Source: Corynespora cassiicola | Lineage: Eukaryota; Ascomycota; Dothideomycetes; Pleosporales; Corynesporascaceae | Assembly: GCA_022059125.1 (NCBI GenBank) | Contig: JAEUWY010000023.1 | Span: 1,426,001 to 1,490,000 of the forward strand | Direction: 5' to 3' | Length of the DNA: 64,000 nucleotides | Part shown: positions 9,379-21,667 of the stretch, one piece after another | Layout of the letters: each line of letters opens with the position of its first letter | Numbering within the stretch: position 1 is the first letter of the stretch | Translations under genes and position numbers: made by a program | The notes under the pieces: model-generated | Databases searched by the model: none | Seen by the model: only the letters and a program-made list of their open reading frames with translations | Told to the model about the DNA's origin: nothing

Positions 9379-11337
9379 ATGTTCTTTAACTCTCGTAGCC
9401 TGTTCAAGGCAGCCTTGGTCTCTGCATTTATGCTCGAGGCGGGTGCAATAGAACTCAAGCCTATTTCATCTCCTTCAGACATGTTTCCCCCTCAAAACCA
9501 AAGACGAGCCAACCAACCCCCTGCCGTCGAGTTGCTTCCTATCGAAGATCCGGGCGTCATGTTTCATGGTCGATCTTTGAAGCGTGAACTACCTCGCGAT
9601 GCCTGCTTTAAGCCCCATAAGGAGAATAGCTTCTACTGGGGTGCCTATGGTTTGTCTCGATTGGAAAGAGCATGGTCACTTATCTGACATCATTTAGCTG
9701 GCGATAATATCTATGTCGCTAACTTTACTCTTTCCGCACTCGACGACGACGATTACATCCTGCCAGTGGAGAATTTTGCCAAGACATTGAAGTCAATCAA
9801 ATGTGGAACTCCTGGAGAGCCCATGATTATCGAGTTCAGCGATGCCGAATCTCTCAAGTTTGCCAAAGAGTCCTGGAAGTGGATTGATGACAAGGACATT
9901 AACCACTTCACCCTTGTCACTGAGCCGGATCAGTGCTATCCGGGCGACAATCGCTCTCCTTACGTGGTCAGCGACATCAAATTCGACGAAAACAAGCTTA
10001 TGGCTACAATAACTGCCGAGGAGAAGCCCTGGGAGAAGGTGGCGAAGAACTTCAAGTTGCATGTGGGCCACGAATACGTCAACCCTGCCACAGCCAATGT
10101 AACGCATCCTCACCTTAAGCGTGCAGAGGGGAAGACCATGGATATTTCCCACTCATTCAACGCGAACCTCTTCGAATACGCCAAGGACTCTTCGGAAACA
10201 AAGGGCATGGCTCTATCCGCAGATGCTGAGATTACTACAGCCGGAGCCATTGTTGCTGACTTCGATTTGGAAGTGGCATTGTTCATTCCAAAAGACCTCA
10301 GCATCAAGATATCGCCTCAGGATGTCACCGCAGACTTTATACTGTCTCTCACAGCCGATGGAACCCTTGGAAAGCCCTTGGACTGGACCATGAAGCCTGA
10401 GATCGAGATCCCAATAGGTGCTATTAACATCAAGAAGATCCTCGAGATAGGCCCCTTCGTGACCATGGGCGTTCATTTTGGGTCCAGCGCTCTTGAGGGT
10501 ACAGGAACCATGAAGGCTGGGGCAAAGGCAAAACTAAGCAATGATGCTCACGTGGACGTCAAGCTGAGGCACCCAGAGGAGAACAGCATTGACGGATGGA
10601 AGCCAGAATTTGAGAAGATTGACCCAACTTTCTCTGCCGAGATTGGAGGCGATGTAAGGGCCTGGGGTGAACTTGGTATCACAATAAAAGCCGAGGCTTT
10701 TGGAGGTAAGCCCCCTTTCGCTGGGATTCCTGGCCAAGATTGGACCCTACCGTGACATGACGCTGACAAATTTATAGCCTGGGGTTACCAAGTAGGTGTC
10801 GACGCTCAGCTACCCTACTTCCAAGCCAATATGAAGGGGATGTATGACGACTTTGGCGTCTGTGGGACCCAGAAGACGCTTGGCGTTGAAATCAATTCTG
10901 ACGTTGGTATCAATGTGAACCTCAATGCAGGAAAAGTCAACGAGGCTCCCGATTTCCAAAAAGATTTGTTCGAAACATCTTGGCCAATATTCACCACTTG
11001 CATCGGCGTTGGTGATGACAACGCCAAGGCAACAGATGTTCCCGAGCCGGAACCGACAGAGCAGCCAGAGCCAGAGCCAACAGAGCAGCCAGAGCCAGAG
11101 CCGACAGAAGAGCCCGAGCCAACCGATGCTCCGGCTGAAAAGGGTCCTGTGGAAACGCCTGAGTCGGCCATCACAGACGCTCCTAAGCCGACAGTTGGTC
11201 CCATCATGACTGGAGGTGGGCTCGTTGGTACTGGAACTGCTGGAGGAAGCGGGTCTGCTGGCTTCCCAATGACAGCCGCAAATACTACATTCTTGAAGAT
11301 GCCTAGGAGGATGCCTAGCCCTACTCGACTTTACTAA
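9379..11337 (+). CDS. Large secreted protein with PEPT-rich stalk (uncharacterised fungal extracellular family)
   Basis: Predicted secreted or wall-associated protein, function unknown. Exons 9379-9649, 9698-10705 and 10778-11337 encode 612 residues. The ATG at 9379 has a good context (CCACCATG) and opens a signal peptide (FKAALVSAFMLEAGA). The N-terminal half contains FTLSALDDDDYILPVENF and GTPGEPMIIEF and resembles DUF7029-type modules; the second half (KTMDISHSFN, DLEVALFIPKDLSI, WGYQVGVDAQLPYFQ) resembles DUF7223-type beta-rich modules. That family label is from memory and tentative. After ATCIG-like Cys come tandem PEPEPTEQ repeats (codons 11041-11125), then a Gly/Thr-rich tail. The end lacks a clear hydrophobic GPI signal (it finishes PRRMPSPTRLY), so anchoring by GPI is doubtful. 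Confidence 0.72.
11041..11125 (+). repeat. Coding tandem repeat, PEPEPTEQ units
   Basis: Direct 24-nt repeats within the last exon of the secreted protein, encoding Pro/Glu/Thr units (PEPEPTEQ, twice, then variants PEPEPTEE and PEPTDAP). They form an extended acidic stalk and could vary in copy number between strains. Confidence 0.85.
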
Positions 11338-12129
11338 TTCTTTTTATCAGTTAGACCGAGGCATGGTGTATGAAGTTGCGATATGAGTTTCTATTCTGCG
11401 TAGTGTAGGTTTGAATTGGAGGATACTAAAACCATATTTCTTGGCGGCGCTCCTAATGTAAATCGGATAGACCTCAGTGAGGTTTTGGCTTCCAGATTAT
11501 CTTTATTACTACTTTTAAAATGTCATCTGCTTGCCCTCGGGGCGCATGTCACCGCCCTTCGCATGATATAACCTGCTCCAAGCCGTCTCCAAATTGCGTA
11601 CATATCCTTGGTAATGACTTATTGAACATCACACTGGTATGTTACTTCGCCCTATTTCTCAAATCAAATGTGAAGATAATCTGCCACTAGGCTCTTCACG
11701 ACACGATACTGTGGCGCGGGTAAATGGAAAAAGTGACACTGCAATTTTGATTATGCCCCCCTCATACCCCCGTTGATCCGAGGCGCTATGTCATACTGAG
11801 CAAATTTAAATTCCATCCTAAGTATGGAGCAATGGCCTTTGAGAGAGTAGAGGTTCCTTGGTATTTCATATATGCCACGGGGGCATTTTATTGTCCCAAT
11901 CATACACGCGATCTCAGAATAGCCGCATCCCACCGTGTCCCATGGAACTAATATATGAGGGAGTATCAAGGCGATTCACGCTTCAATTGGATGGAAATAT
12001 AGATCCTCCAAAGAGAGGTCTGGATCTCGCAGTTCTTTTTCTGGTGTTTCGGCTGGACGACATAAAATGACTAGCAAACCCGCAGTTTTTTCAATGACAA
12101 CCCCAATTTCGAACCTGTATACCAGCAGG
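11338..12129. other. Intergenic region
   Basis: The 3' flank of the PEPT-repeat gene and the promoter of the xylanase gene. Sequence turns AT-rich. I see AACTAATATATGAGG around 11944-11958 as a possible core promoter element and no coding signal. Confidence 0.5.
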
Positions 12130-13302
12130 ATGTTTCGAATGATCATTAGTGCCCTGGCCATCGCGAGCACTGCCACCTTTACACCAACCTTTGCCCTGGA
12201 GGCACGCCAAGCCACTGCACTTAATGCTGCTATAGTTGCACGCGGCCGTGAGTATATCGGAACATCCCTAACAGTCCGTAACGACAACACGGAGCAAAAC
12301 CTGATTAGAGGTGCCGAGTTTGGATCCATTACCCCCGAAAATGCGATGAAGTGGGACGCAACGGAGCCCTCGCGAGGCAATTTCAATTGGGGAGGTGCCG
12401 ATCAGGTCGCAAACTTCGCGCGCCAAAACAACAAACAGATGCGGTGTCATACGCTTGTATGGTACAGCCAGCTTCCAGGCTGGGTGAATCAAATCAACAA
12501 CAATGCAACCCTGATGCAAGTAATGACGAACCATATCCAGCAAGTCATGGGGAGGTACAAGGGACAGTGCACACACTGGGATGTTGTTAATGAAGGTTTG
12601 AAGACATGGAGCGCACCTATCCGACTTACATGCTGACATCTGAATAGCTTTAAATGAAGATGGTACACTTCGGGACAACGTTTTCCTCCGCGTCATTGGC
12701 GAGCAATATCTGCCCATATCCTTCCGCATTGCTGCCCAAGTAGACCCAGCATCCAAATTGTATTACAACGACTATAACTTGGAGTATGGCACTGAAAAGC
12801 ATCAAGGAGCATTGCGCATCGTCAAGCTTGTACAATCCTGGGGTGTCAAAATCGATGGAGTAGGATTGCAAGGCCACCTCGTCACCGAACGCACGAACAC
12901 TCAGGAAACACCTACACCATCTGTGGAGGTCTTGACAAAAGTCCTTCAGGACTATGCAAGCCTTGATGTTGATGTAGCCTATACTGAAGTGGATATCCGA
13001 ATGAACACTCCCAGCAACGCAAACAAATTGAAAGTGCAAGCGGACGCTTATGCAAGGGTTGCGCAAAGCTGCGTCAATGTTGAAAGATGTGTAGGTATCA
13101 CACTTTGGGTAAGCTTGATCGACTTTTGGCTAGACTAAAGATCATTCACTGATGGTTGTAGGGTGTTTCTGATAGATACTCCTGGGTTCCACAAACTTTC
13201 TCTGGCGAAGGCGACGCTTTGCTTTGGAACAATAATTTTCAGAAGAAGCCTGCGTATGATTCATTCCTAAGAGCCCTGAACGGGCAGACAAGAGATTTGT
13301 AG
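12130..13302 (+). CDS. Endo-1,4-beta-xylanase, glycoside hydrolase family 10
   Basis: Secreted retaining xylanase that cuts the beta-1,4-xylose backbone of hemicellulose. Exons 12130-12595, 12648-13108 and 13162-13302 encode 355 residues. The start at 12130 gives a signal peptide ([22 protein letters not shown]) followed by a Kex2-like EAR site; an in-frame ATG at 12067 would place 21 extra residues before it. Family hallmarks are [16 protein letters not shown], the [11 protein letters not shown] barrel strand, WDVVNE (acid/base Glu), [15 protein letters not shown] and TEVDIR (nucleophile Glu), and [12 protein letters not shown], whose Gly is encoded just after intron 2. Length is that of a bare catalytic barrel; there is no carbohydrate-binding module. 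All catalytic residues are present, so it should be active. Assignment to the family is very secure. Confidence 0.96.
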
Positions 13303-15004
13303 AGAAAACAGGATAAAAGCGACGCTTGTTCAATTAAAGGTTTTACCAGAAAGCTGGTGTAGTGAACTATCTCCTCTACTAGAAGTTGATGAACATATGC
13401 CGTTGACCTTTGGAGCGTTCTTTGGAGAAACTCTGGTACTTGAGAACATCACTCATTGGGATGTATTTCTCTAAGAGGATAATAAGATAGCTGAGTCTAT
13501 CTGGAAGAAGTGCAAGGCTACTGACGTCCGTGTAGTCCCGTGCATCACTCATTTCTTTCTCCTGATCCAGCAAGAGATCGTTGCTACTGGATGCAAAATT
13601 GCACATACAACACATAAAAAGGTATTTTGCAGTAGGGCAAGAATCCCCAGAGCGTTGAGAAACGCTTTACAGCATTTGTCGTCTTGGTAATAAAATGCCT
13701 TGCATGATTGGTGGCAACGGCGGATTTTTGGGATTCTGCCCTGATCAAGCAGGGATGCGGCAGCGTAGCGGCTCTGCCACGCTCCTGCGCGTAAGGAGGG
13801 GACCAGCACTCTATGCCAGGCAACCCATCAAAACAGACTGCCTACCGCACGCAAGCAAAATTCGGGCATAATACACATATTGCAAATTCAAAGAAGATGT
13901 ACCTGAGCCTTTACCATTGGAAATACAAAGCGTTCTGCGTCTTCGTGGTCAGCCAATCCCATACTTCTGCCATGTATTGTATAGCCAACCTGGAATCGAG
14001 CGCAGGCACACCCGTCTCTGTTTGAGGGATGGTGAAACACCATATGATGATTATGGAAGTATTATAATGTGGTGCCCGAGGCGTACCTGTCTGCCATGTC
14101 CTCCAGTCACCACATCACTGCCCTCTTGCAAGGGCCATGCGAGCCCTCGGAAATGTCCTTTTGCCATCTCGGACATGGGGCTTAGCCGAGCTTTGACCCT
14201 GGCCCACGCAAGCATCTTACGGGGCTGGCTTAACCTTTCGGCAAACCCCAGAGTCGCAAGGCTGATCCAACGGCTGCCTACACCACCGGCCGATAAGATT
14301 GGTAGGCAAATTGGCCTGGAATGTTCGAGTGTTCCAAGTGTGCCATGGATGGAGGCCATGGACATGGCACAGCGAAGCCACACGTGCACGGAATCGGTCT
14401 TCCGACCACCGTATTCCGGCCCACAATCTTGAATCGGGCTAACACGTCAACCTGCAATCCAGATGGCGACTGGCGACCATCGGCATCGTGCCCCAGGGCC
14501 ATGTTCTGGTTTGCTGCGCCGCAGGCCGACTCGAGGCCGTCTGAGGAGCTACGCGGTAGCAACATGGACGGGGGCCAAAACCATACAAACCACCTAGGAA
14601 CCTCCTAGGTGCCTCCCTGGTAAGCTGGCCCATGCTTTCATTAGACCAAGACCATGCATGCGCCTACCCCGTGCGCCACATCCTGCAGTGAGCCGCATGG
14701 CCTTTTTGCTTTCGATACCTGTTGGAATTAATCCTGAAGCAGAGCCGGGCGTAGCTAAGCCCAGCGCTAGTCAATCACGTGATGGCAAACGTACCTGGTG
14801 CGTTGCCGCCGCTCTCGCGCGAGAACCGACCACGATCAATCTGCCTTGGGCTTTCATCGTTTGTAGAATGTACAAATATTCTTCACACATCTGTGGCTTC
14901 CATGTTTGTTGGCAGCTTCTCCCAATACATCTTGGACCAAGACTCTTGTTCCGGCAACCTTTTTACCAGCCCAAGGTAGCTAGCAGCAGCACGCATTCCG
15001 CAAC
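13303..15004. other. Long intergenic region, no supported gene
   Basis: Separates the xylanase gene from the Zn2Cys6 factor. It includes a CCTAGG-type palindromic patch at 14591-14610 (two ACCTAGG/CCTAGGT copies). Open frames up to 171 codons overlap on both strands, without domains. An ACAAATATTC element near 14870 lies 130 bp before the factor's start codon. Confidence 0.5.
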
Positions 15005-17447
15005 ATGGCATCCAATTATGACCCTCATGGTGATGCTCCCACCATTACCCGACGCCGCAATGTCCTAGCTTGTGCAAGATGCAGAGTAAGGAGGGTGAAA
15101 TGTGACAGGGCGCAGCCGGCTTGCTCCAACTGTACAAAAGCCGGCGCACTGTGCCAACCGGCACAGCAAACGACGCCGCCACATGCGGCTTTGCCGCATC
15201 GGACTCGAGAATCAACCAATCGGAATCGCATCTTCAGATTGGAGGAGCAAGTTGCCCGTCTCTCCAGGGAAGTGGACAGTGCTTCGCCGTCTCGAGAATC
15301 TTCGCTAGATCGGTCTCTCATAGATTCCAACGAACCGACAGGGCCCGAGAGAACGGGAGCCATATTGAAGGGTAGAGAAAAGGATTACCTCAGCCCCTTC
15401 TCATGGGCTATTGCCACTGGAGAAGTACTCATTCAAGCCCAACCTTCCATTTTCGCGGCTAACGTACATGTTGGTAGCTTGCCGACGTTGAGAGGATTTT
15501 ATCTTCTCCAACCCCAGAGTCCAACAGCACCGTCCCTAGAAGTAGCGATGTTCTATTCTCCGAGCACACAGGATCAAATCTGCCGAATGAAGAACTCCAC
15601 GGGACGCTACTCCTGTTGTTTAGTACTCGCGTGGACCCATTCGTCCGTGTGTTACACTGGCCTTCGTTTGCTGGAAAGTCGGCAGTGCTCAGAAGCAAAA
15701 CGCAGAAGCGTAGCCTGCACCAAGGAGGAGCGTACATGGGTACTTACTTCCCGGCCCTTCCCCAGTCAGGAAGGTATCGCAGCCCCAGGGTTGGACCCAC
15801 GTCAACCGAAGCCGCCTCCACGGGCCCAAGGATATCGAATTCGGCCCATAACCCGGCTTTCTTGGCTCTATTGTATGCTGTCTACTTTGCCGCGGTAATC
15901 TCGGTGGTAGACGGACCTAACCCCCATGAGCTACACAACTATAGCGCTTTTGAACTTCTGGCAACGTTCGAGCGGGAAATCAAGAAAAGAGTGGTATATC
16001 CAGATGAGGATTTGGTACATCTGGACTCTATTGAATTTATTCAAGCAACGACCATTCTCTTGGTAAGTACATGAGACCAATCGTATTCTGTTCAGCCTCA
16101 GCTGACCTTTCAAAGTCTCTATCACCTAGCAGTTTGAGCCTTCGACGCCAGTGGAGTATACTAGGCACAGCAGTTCAGAGAGCTCGCGCACTGGGCCTCC
16201 ATAGGGATGGGTCTAATTTCGGCCTCGGGCCAATTGAGATTGAGACTAGGCGACGAATATGGGCAAGGCTTTGTGTGCTGGACGTTCGTCTTGCTGAGAC
16301 ACTGTGCCGCGAGACAACCATTACTGCACACGATTATGATACTGCGTTACCTTTAAGTATATCTGATGAAGAGCTTTCCAAAATGGACGAGCACGAATTC
16401 GCCTTGATTCAGCGCCAGGGAAACGCCTCCACGGCCCATCAAAACATGGAACAGCAGCAAGACCGGAACATGCCGTTTTCGGCTATGACGCTGTCACTCA
16501 TAGAGACAGAAATGGCTAGACTTCAACAAAATCTGCACGCGGCTCAGTACCACCCTAGGGATGGGATCTTTCATCATGATCATCCGTCACCGCAAACTAT
16601 GAGACGGAATGCGCCGCCAATTACCTATCAAGAAGATAGAACCTTTTGGATTAGCAAGCTCGACCATCGGCTGCGCTCGATTTACAGATTAGGGCCAACA
16701 GACTCGCCCAGCTTCCTGCCGCCTCTAGTCGCAGAGATCATGGACCTCGCGTTGGATAAAGCAAGGTTTGTGGTACGTCTAATGGAGCAACGAGAGACGT
16801 TCAATGATATTGGCGAGCCTGACGCCGATGAGTTTGTAGGGTGTGTGCTCTGTTTTATGACGGAGGCTTTGGCCCTGTCTACCAATCAATGAAGCGAATA
16901 TAGCTGACATGACTCCAGAATCTTTCGCGAGGCCGTCGACCTCTCCACTCGTGGTCTTGCTTTTATTCACCAATATCATAACACCGTGTATAGCTGGTAT
17001 ACGAAACGCTTTCGAGAGCCTTGGTCATCCTCGTTTCTTGCTTTGATCCTAGCTTCACGCCAAGAGATCAGCGAACAAGATGCAAATGCTGCCTGGTCGG
17101 TTTTAAATCAACTATATCCTGTCGATAGCGCTGGAAGAATGGCTGAAAGAAACATAGCGGAAAGTCTGCTTGGCAAAGCTTTGTCGCAATTCAGATTACA
17201 ACAATCGCAGCACTTCCGTGACTTAGGTGCAAGGTCTGCAGGGGATCACAATCTGCACCCAGATATCAGAAGCGGATTAGTTGCGGGTATCACTTCTCAA
17301 AATGCAGCCAACGCCCCTGCCAACACAGGGGGGCAAGCTGCCATTCCATACCCAAATCATATTTTCCAGGGGCTGGATCCAATTGATCCATTGTGGCCAG
17401 CTGGAATGGAAGGCGAGGATACTACAAATTACGGTAATTGGGAATAA
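15005..17447 (+). CDS. Zn2Cys6 binuclear-cluster transcription factor with fungal-specific TF domain
   Basis: Nuclear DNA-binding regulator; targets unknown. Exons 15005-15424, 15478-16062, 16116-16840 and 16919-17447 give 752 residues with consistent phases; three introns (53, 53, 78 nt) each have a CTGAC or CTAAC branch. Residues 22-49 hold the C6 cluster with spacing C-x2-C-x6-C-x6-C-x2-C-x6-C (CARCRVRRVKC, CSNCTKAGALC). A coiled-coil linker (RLEEQVARLSREV) follows. The middle domain carries the family's landmarks: FSTRVDPFVRVLHWPSF, ALLYAVYFAAV, LGTAVQRARALGLHRDG and ETRRRIWARLCVLD. The C-terminal third is helical and ends acidic. The second junction (16062/16116) gives a somewhat unusual SLSPSSLSLRRQW segment before the conserved helix, so that acceptor is the least certain. 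The factor lies 1.2 kb upstream of a P450 gene on the same strand. Confidence 0.9.
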
Positions 17448-18648
17448 GTCCTAAGACTCACGTTGTTGGTCTTTGGCCCTGACATTCTTTTTTTCTTGTT
17501 CTTGTCAGATTCTCCGCTTTTTGGATATGATTAGAGCTGTTAGTACCGAACCTATTCCATCAGTAAACAAAAAATTCTAATAGGGACTAATTTGCTCTTC
17601 ACTGTTTTTCTGCTTTTTTTTTCTCCCTGAAAAGTATTAGTAGAGAGATGCTCGGATTGACTAGCTGCCAGACTGTTTAAAAGCTTCCTAGTTAAGGCAA
17701 TTCAGTCTCGTCCTCTCATTCTCCATCGTAAAGATAGCCGCACATTTAAATCGATAATATCGCTCCGAAGTGTAGAGGTTGATGTTTAGCCCACATGAGT
17801 GGAATGCCTCCAGGCCAACCTGTAAATGCTACTCCAATGAGCCACATGGTGCGTACTCATTAGGTTGTGCATTTAGATAGGCCACAGGCTTTGACTGTAC
17901 AAAAACGTGGAGGATTGGCGCAATCAAGTTATGGAGATGATAAAATTCAATAGTGACAAAATGTGAACACACTTCCATACGCCGAGAGGAACAATGAAAG
18001 TGTTCTATGTGAGTCGAAGGGGTTCCATTTCTCTTCATCATATAAGCTGCCACCGTTGTCGCTCGGAACTCTCAGGCCTCTACAACAACTCAATTGTATT
18101 ACTCAGTCATAAAAAAAGACAGAGGTGTGCAGATCCTCGCAACGCCAACATATCTGGGGCTTGTCGAGGCGACCGGTCCATGCGCGCACTCGAACAACCC
18201 CACTTGCACCCTTGTAGAGCCCCTCACCGTAATCTGTAGAAGCGAAGATCAAGCACGTTCACGGAAGTGGTGGCACTGTAATACGAAATTGATGGGGCAT
18301 GATAGGAGCCGTCGAACTTGGTGATGCAGGACGTGCCAGGGTAAGGCTGCAAACACGGAGCTGATGTGGATAATAGTAATCACTTCAGGTATTAACTACG
18401 ACAGCATGCGACGCCGTTCTCAAGGCGTTCCGTCAACATTGTGGGGACACCAAGTAACACAAGGCTGCGCATCTCATGTGATATTAAATTGCATCATGGG
18501 GAGGGCACCTGTCCACGGATAATAAATGGGCGTTAGTTCACCCGAATTGATTGCTTCTTGAAGCCCACGCTCTTCGTTTCTGGTTTCACCAGTACTACCA
18601 GTGCTCCATAGCATTTCGTTCTGGCAAGCTTTTGAATACACCAGGACC
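17448..18648. other. Intergenic region between the transcription factor and P450 genes
   Basis: Contains the 3' flank of the factor (AT-rich, poly-T runs near 17488 and 17612) and the P450 promoter. No coding potential beyond short chance frames. An alternative P450 start at 18601 would shorten this gap by 48 bp. Confidence 0.5.
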
Positions 18649-20521
18649 ATGACGCTCGTCAACTCCATTTGTCTCCATGCCACACCCACCAACATTGGAA
18701 TCGCAATATGTGTATTTGTTACCGGCGCCCTCTTCTCCAGAATCGTACACCAGCAATATTTCCACCCGCTCTCACAATATCCTGGACCATGGTACGCATC
18801 TTCTTTTTCCGTAGTGGGGGCTATTATCTCGATAAAGAAGAAGGAGCCTGAATTTTTCATGTTTCTGGTCAAGAAGTATGGGAGTAAGTCAAATTTCTTA
18901 ACCTCTCCAGACCTTGGCACAAGAGCGAAGCCACTGCAGAGACCAGAAAGGAAGATCTCTTGACGCCCGAATCTCAACGATACCACAGCCCATGGGGGAG
19001 GGAGAAAAAGTTACGCCCCGCATAAATTGCCATGATGTGTAATGCTTGCACCACCCCAAAAGGCTTCATGGCTGACACATGATGCACGTACAAAGCCAAT
19101 CGCCCGATCCGAATCTCGCCTACCATGCTCTTCTTCCCGAAGCCATCGTCCCTCAAGGACATTTACTGGGATCCGCAATGCAACCAAAAGAGCGAGCTCT
19201 ACGGCACGGGGGCCCTCGGCCCGCCGCACCTATTTACTACGCTTGACGGAGAGCAGCACCGTGCACTCCGCAAAGCCCTCTCCAACGCACCTTGGACCAT
19301 CGGGCAGCTCAAGAAGACGTGGGAGGCCCGGTTCGACGATCAGGTCTCGCTGTTCGTGTCCAAGATGCACGAACACGCTGCAGCGCAGCGCTCTGTGTGC
19401 CTGTCGGACAAGTGTGCCGAGTTCGCTGCCGACATCATGAGTATGATATCCTTTAGCCAGCCGTTTGGCTGCGTGCGGAATCAGCGCGATGAAAAAAGCA
19501 TCCTGAGCAATTGGCGCAAGGGCCTTGACTTTTTCGGTTTTGTTGGCAGATTCCGGTTTTTTAGGGAGAAGGTGGTCAAACTCCCGGTTATAGGGCACTG
19601 GTTCTTGCCATCCATGTCCAACGAGTCGGGTATGGGATGGCTAATGTGCGAGGCCGACCGGCAGGTATCGGAGCGCGAGAGGTTGATTGCTGAGAAGGGA
19701 TTTGATGGGAAGCCAGACTTCATGCAGCAGTACGTCGCACCTAGAACCATGTTGACGACACAGCATGCTGACTTTCTGGCAGTTGTCTGGACGCCCGCTA
19801 TGCAGATGGGTCTCTGCTGACGCCGCTGCAGCGGAGGGCGCATGTCACACTGCTGATCCAGGCTGGCGCAGACACGACGGGAACGGCGCTGGGATCGATA
19901 CTGCGCTTCCTCGTCACGGACCCGTCTGCTTTCGCGCGAGCTCGTGCAGAAATAGATGCAGCCAACAGGAAGGGCCTGCTGTCTAATCCGATCAAGTATG
20001 AAGAGACTAGACAGCATCTTCCGTTCTTCGTTGCGTGCATCAAAGAGGGACTGCGCCTGAACCCGCCGGCCACGAACCTGTTTGCTCGCGTGTCGCCCAA
20101 GGGAGGCAAGGTTATTGATGGACACTACGTCCCTGCCGGAACAGAGATGACTAGCCATGCATATGCGATGCAGCGGGACAAAGAGCTCTACGGTGAAGAC
20201 TCGGAAGCTTTCAATCCAGAAAGGTGGCTGGTGAGCGAAAGGCGCAGCCATGAGTTGGATGCTGTACAGTTCTCATTCGGAGTCGGACCAAGGGTGTGTC
20301 TCGGCAAAGACATTGCGCTTATGGAGCTGTACAAACTTCTACCCGAGGTAAGTCTGCTGTCCCGCCTGATATGCATATAATCCTCGGCTGATTGGCATTA
20401 GACTGTGAGGAGGTTTGATTTTGAGATTGATAGACCAGGGGAGTATGTAGTTGCTGGTGGCGTTGCCTACAACCAGAATTTCATGGGTAGATTTGTTGCG
20501 AGGGACATCAATTCGGAATAA
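18649..20521 (+). CDS. Cytochrome P450 monooxygenase
   Basis: Membrane-anchored heme monooxygenase of the ER, substrate unknown; P450s of this general type act in secondary metabolism or detoxification. Exons 18649-18883, 19096-19729, 19783-20347 and 20402-20521 give 517 residues. An N-terminal anchor (IGIAICVFVTGALF) is followed by the Pro-rich hinge FHPLSQYPGPW. The I-helix oxygen motif is AGADTT, the K-helix ExxR is KEGLR, the PERF-region is FNPERW, and the heme loop is FGVGPRVCLG with Cys at 20297-20299. Intron 1 is 212 nt, about four times the others, but ends with a good branch (GGCTGAC) and restores RPIRISPTM, the expected strand-1 region. An in-frame ATG at 18601 would add 16 residues; 18649 fits the usual distance to the anchor better. 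It may be controlled by the upstream Zn2Cys6 factor, by proximity only. Confidence 0.92.
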
Positions 20522-20734
20522 GCAGAAATCCGTATGGGAAAGCCTGTTACAAGTGTTGTGACGAATCAGAAATCAGATTGCACACCAAAGTCGCTGTATA
20601 CTTTGATGAAAGTTGGGAAAAGAAAAAACCATGCAATTCCGCTATAACCCAAAAGTACCGTGGCAACGCCTAAAGGAGGGCCATGCTCTACATGTTCTAC
20701 AAAATGTACAAATGCTGACTGGCTGGTATCATTT

Positions 20735-21667
20735 TTACTGCTTCTTTTGGGCGGCCGGGCCCATGTCCTTGCTGAAGGCGTAGTACGACACCTCGAGGCT
20801 GGTGATGGCGCGCAGACCGACGTAGAGGATCAGGATCAGAGGAATGACGGCAGAGATGCCCATGAACAGGCCGGGCGACAAGAACTGGTATGTCTCAAAC
20901 AGGCCACCCTGGGCGCCGGCCCTCTTTGCGTGCGACGAGATGTCACGCTTCAGCTCCATCTGTACAGCGTCGTCGAAGGCATTCTCCATGTGGTAGGTGC
21001 GCTGGTGCTGCAGAGTCTCGTCGGCCTGCTCCTTGGTCTGCGGGGAAGTGGTGTAGATGACGGTGTAGTCTTGCGAATCGGCATAGTCGGCGATCAGCGT
21101 CTCCAGCAGCGAGTCTGGCGGGGTCAGCATGGGTCAAGCGGCATAGGGCAGCGGGGGCGGCACACCGTATTGGCCGAGGGCAATGGCGCGGTTTGATGGT
21201 GGAGGAGCAGGCAGGTCGACCTGGACGACGAGGGGCTCTTGGGCGCGGGCGCGGGCGGGGACGCTGTCGCCCTGGAGGGTGAGCAGCTCAGCGCCGCAGT
21301 GAGACTGGAGGAAGCTCGCGATGGAGTTGGTGTCCATGTCCCTGACCACGTCGGACACGGTCATGGAGCTCTTGACAGCTGCATTGCTGCCGTCCAGGTA
21401 GCTGGCCAGGCGCGAGGCTTGGTGGCCCGAGTAGTCGGCCGACGACACGCCCTGCTGGCGCACGAGGAGGGTTGTGCGGGTCGGGCAGTCGCTGAGTGCG
21501 TGCTGGACGCTGGCGGCGAGACTGGCGGACAGGGCGAAGTCGGCAGAGCTGTCGACGTGCAGGTCGGCCGTGGAGAAGAGGAAGAAGGGCGACGTGTTGC
21601 GGAAGGCGAGGGCCTGGGGCAGTGCGGCGAGGGCGAGGGCGACGACTCCAGCCGGCGAGGAGGCCAT
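20735..21667 (-). CDS. BIG1: Big1-like ER protein required for beta-1,6-glucan synthesis
   Basis: ER membrane protein; in yeast Big1 is needed for cell-wall beta-1,6-glucan, and its last part is related to the Ac45/VOA1 transmembrane domain of V-ATPase assembly factors. Exons 21667-21166 and 21114-20735 (50-nt intron, GTGTGC..CCAG) encode 293 residues. There is an N-terminal signal peptide (VVALALAALPQALA) and a luminal domain with FLFSTADL, DYTVIYTTSP and MELKRDI. The conserved C-terminal block reads GLFETYQFLSPGLFMG, then one membrane helix, then SYYAFSKDMGPAAQKKQ. The lysines near the end look like a cytosolic dilysine retrieval signal. Gene order is divergent from the NF-X1 gene with 520 bp between start codons. 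Confidence 0.9.

Noticed and set aside
15005..20521. Secondary-metabolite gene cluster around the TF and P450
   Set aside because: No polyketide synthase, peptide synthetase, terpene cyclase or DMATS in the window; two P450s are 42 kb apart with housekeeping genes between.
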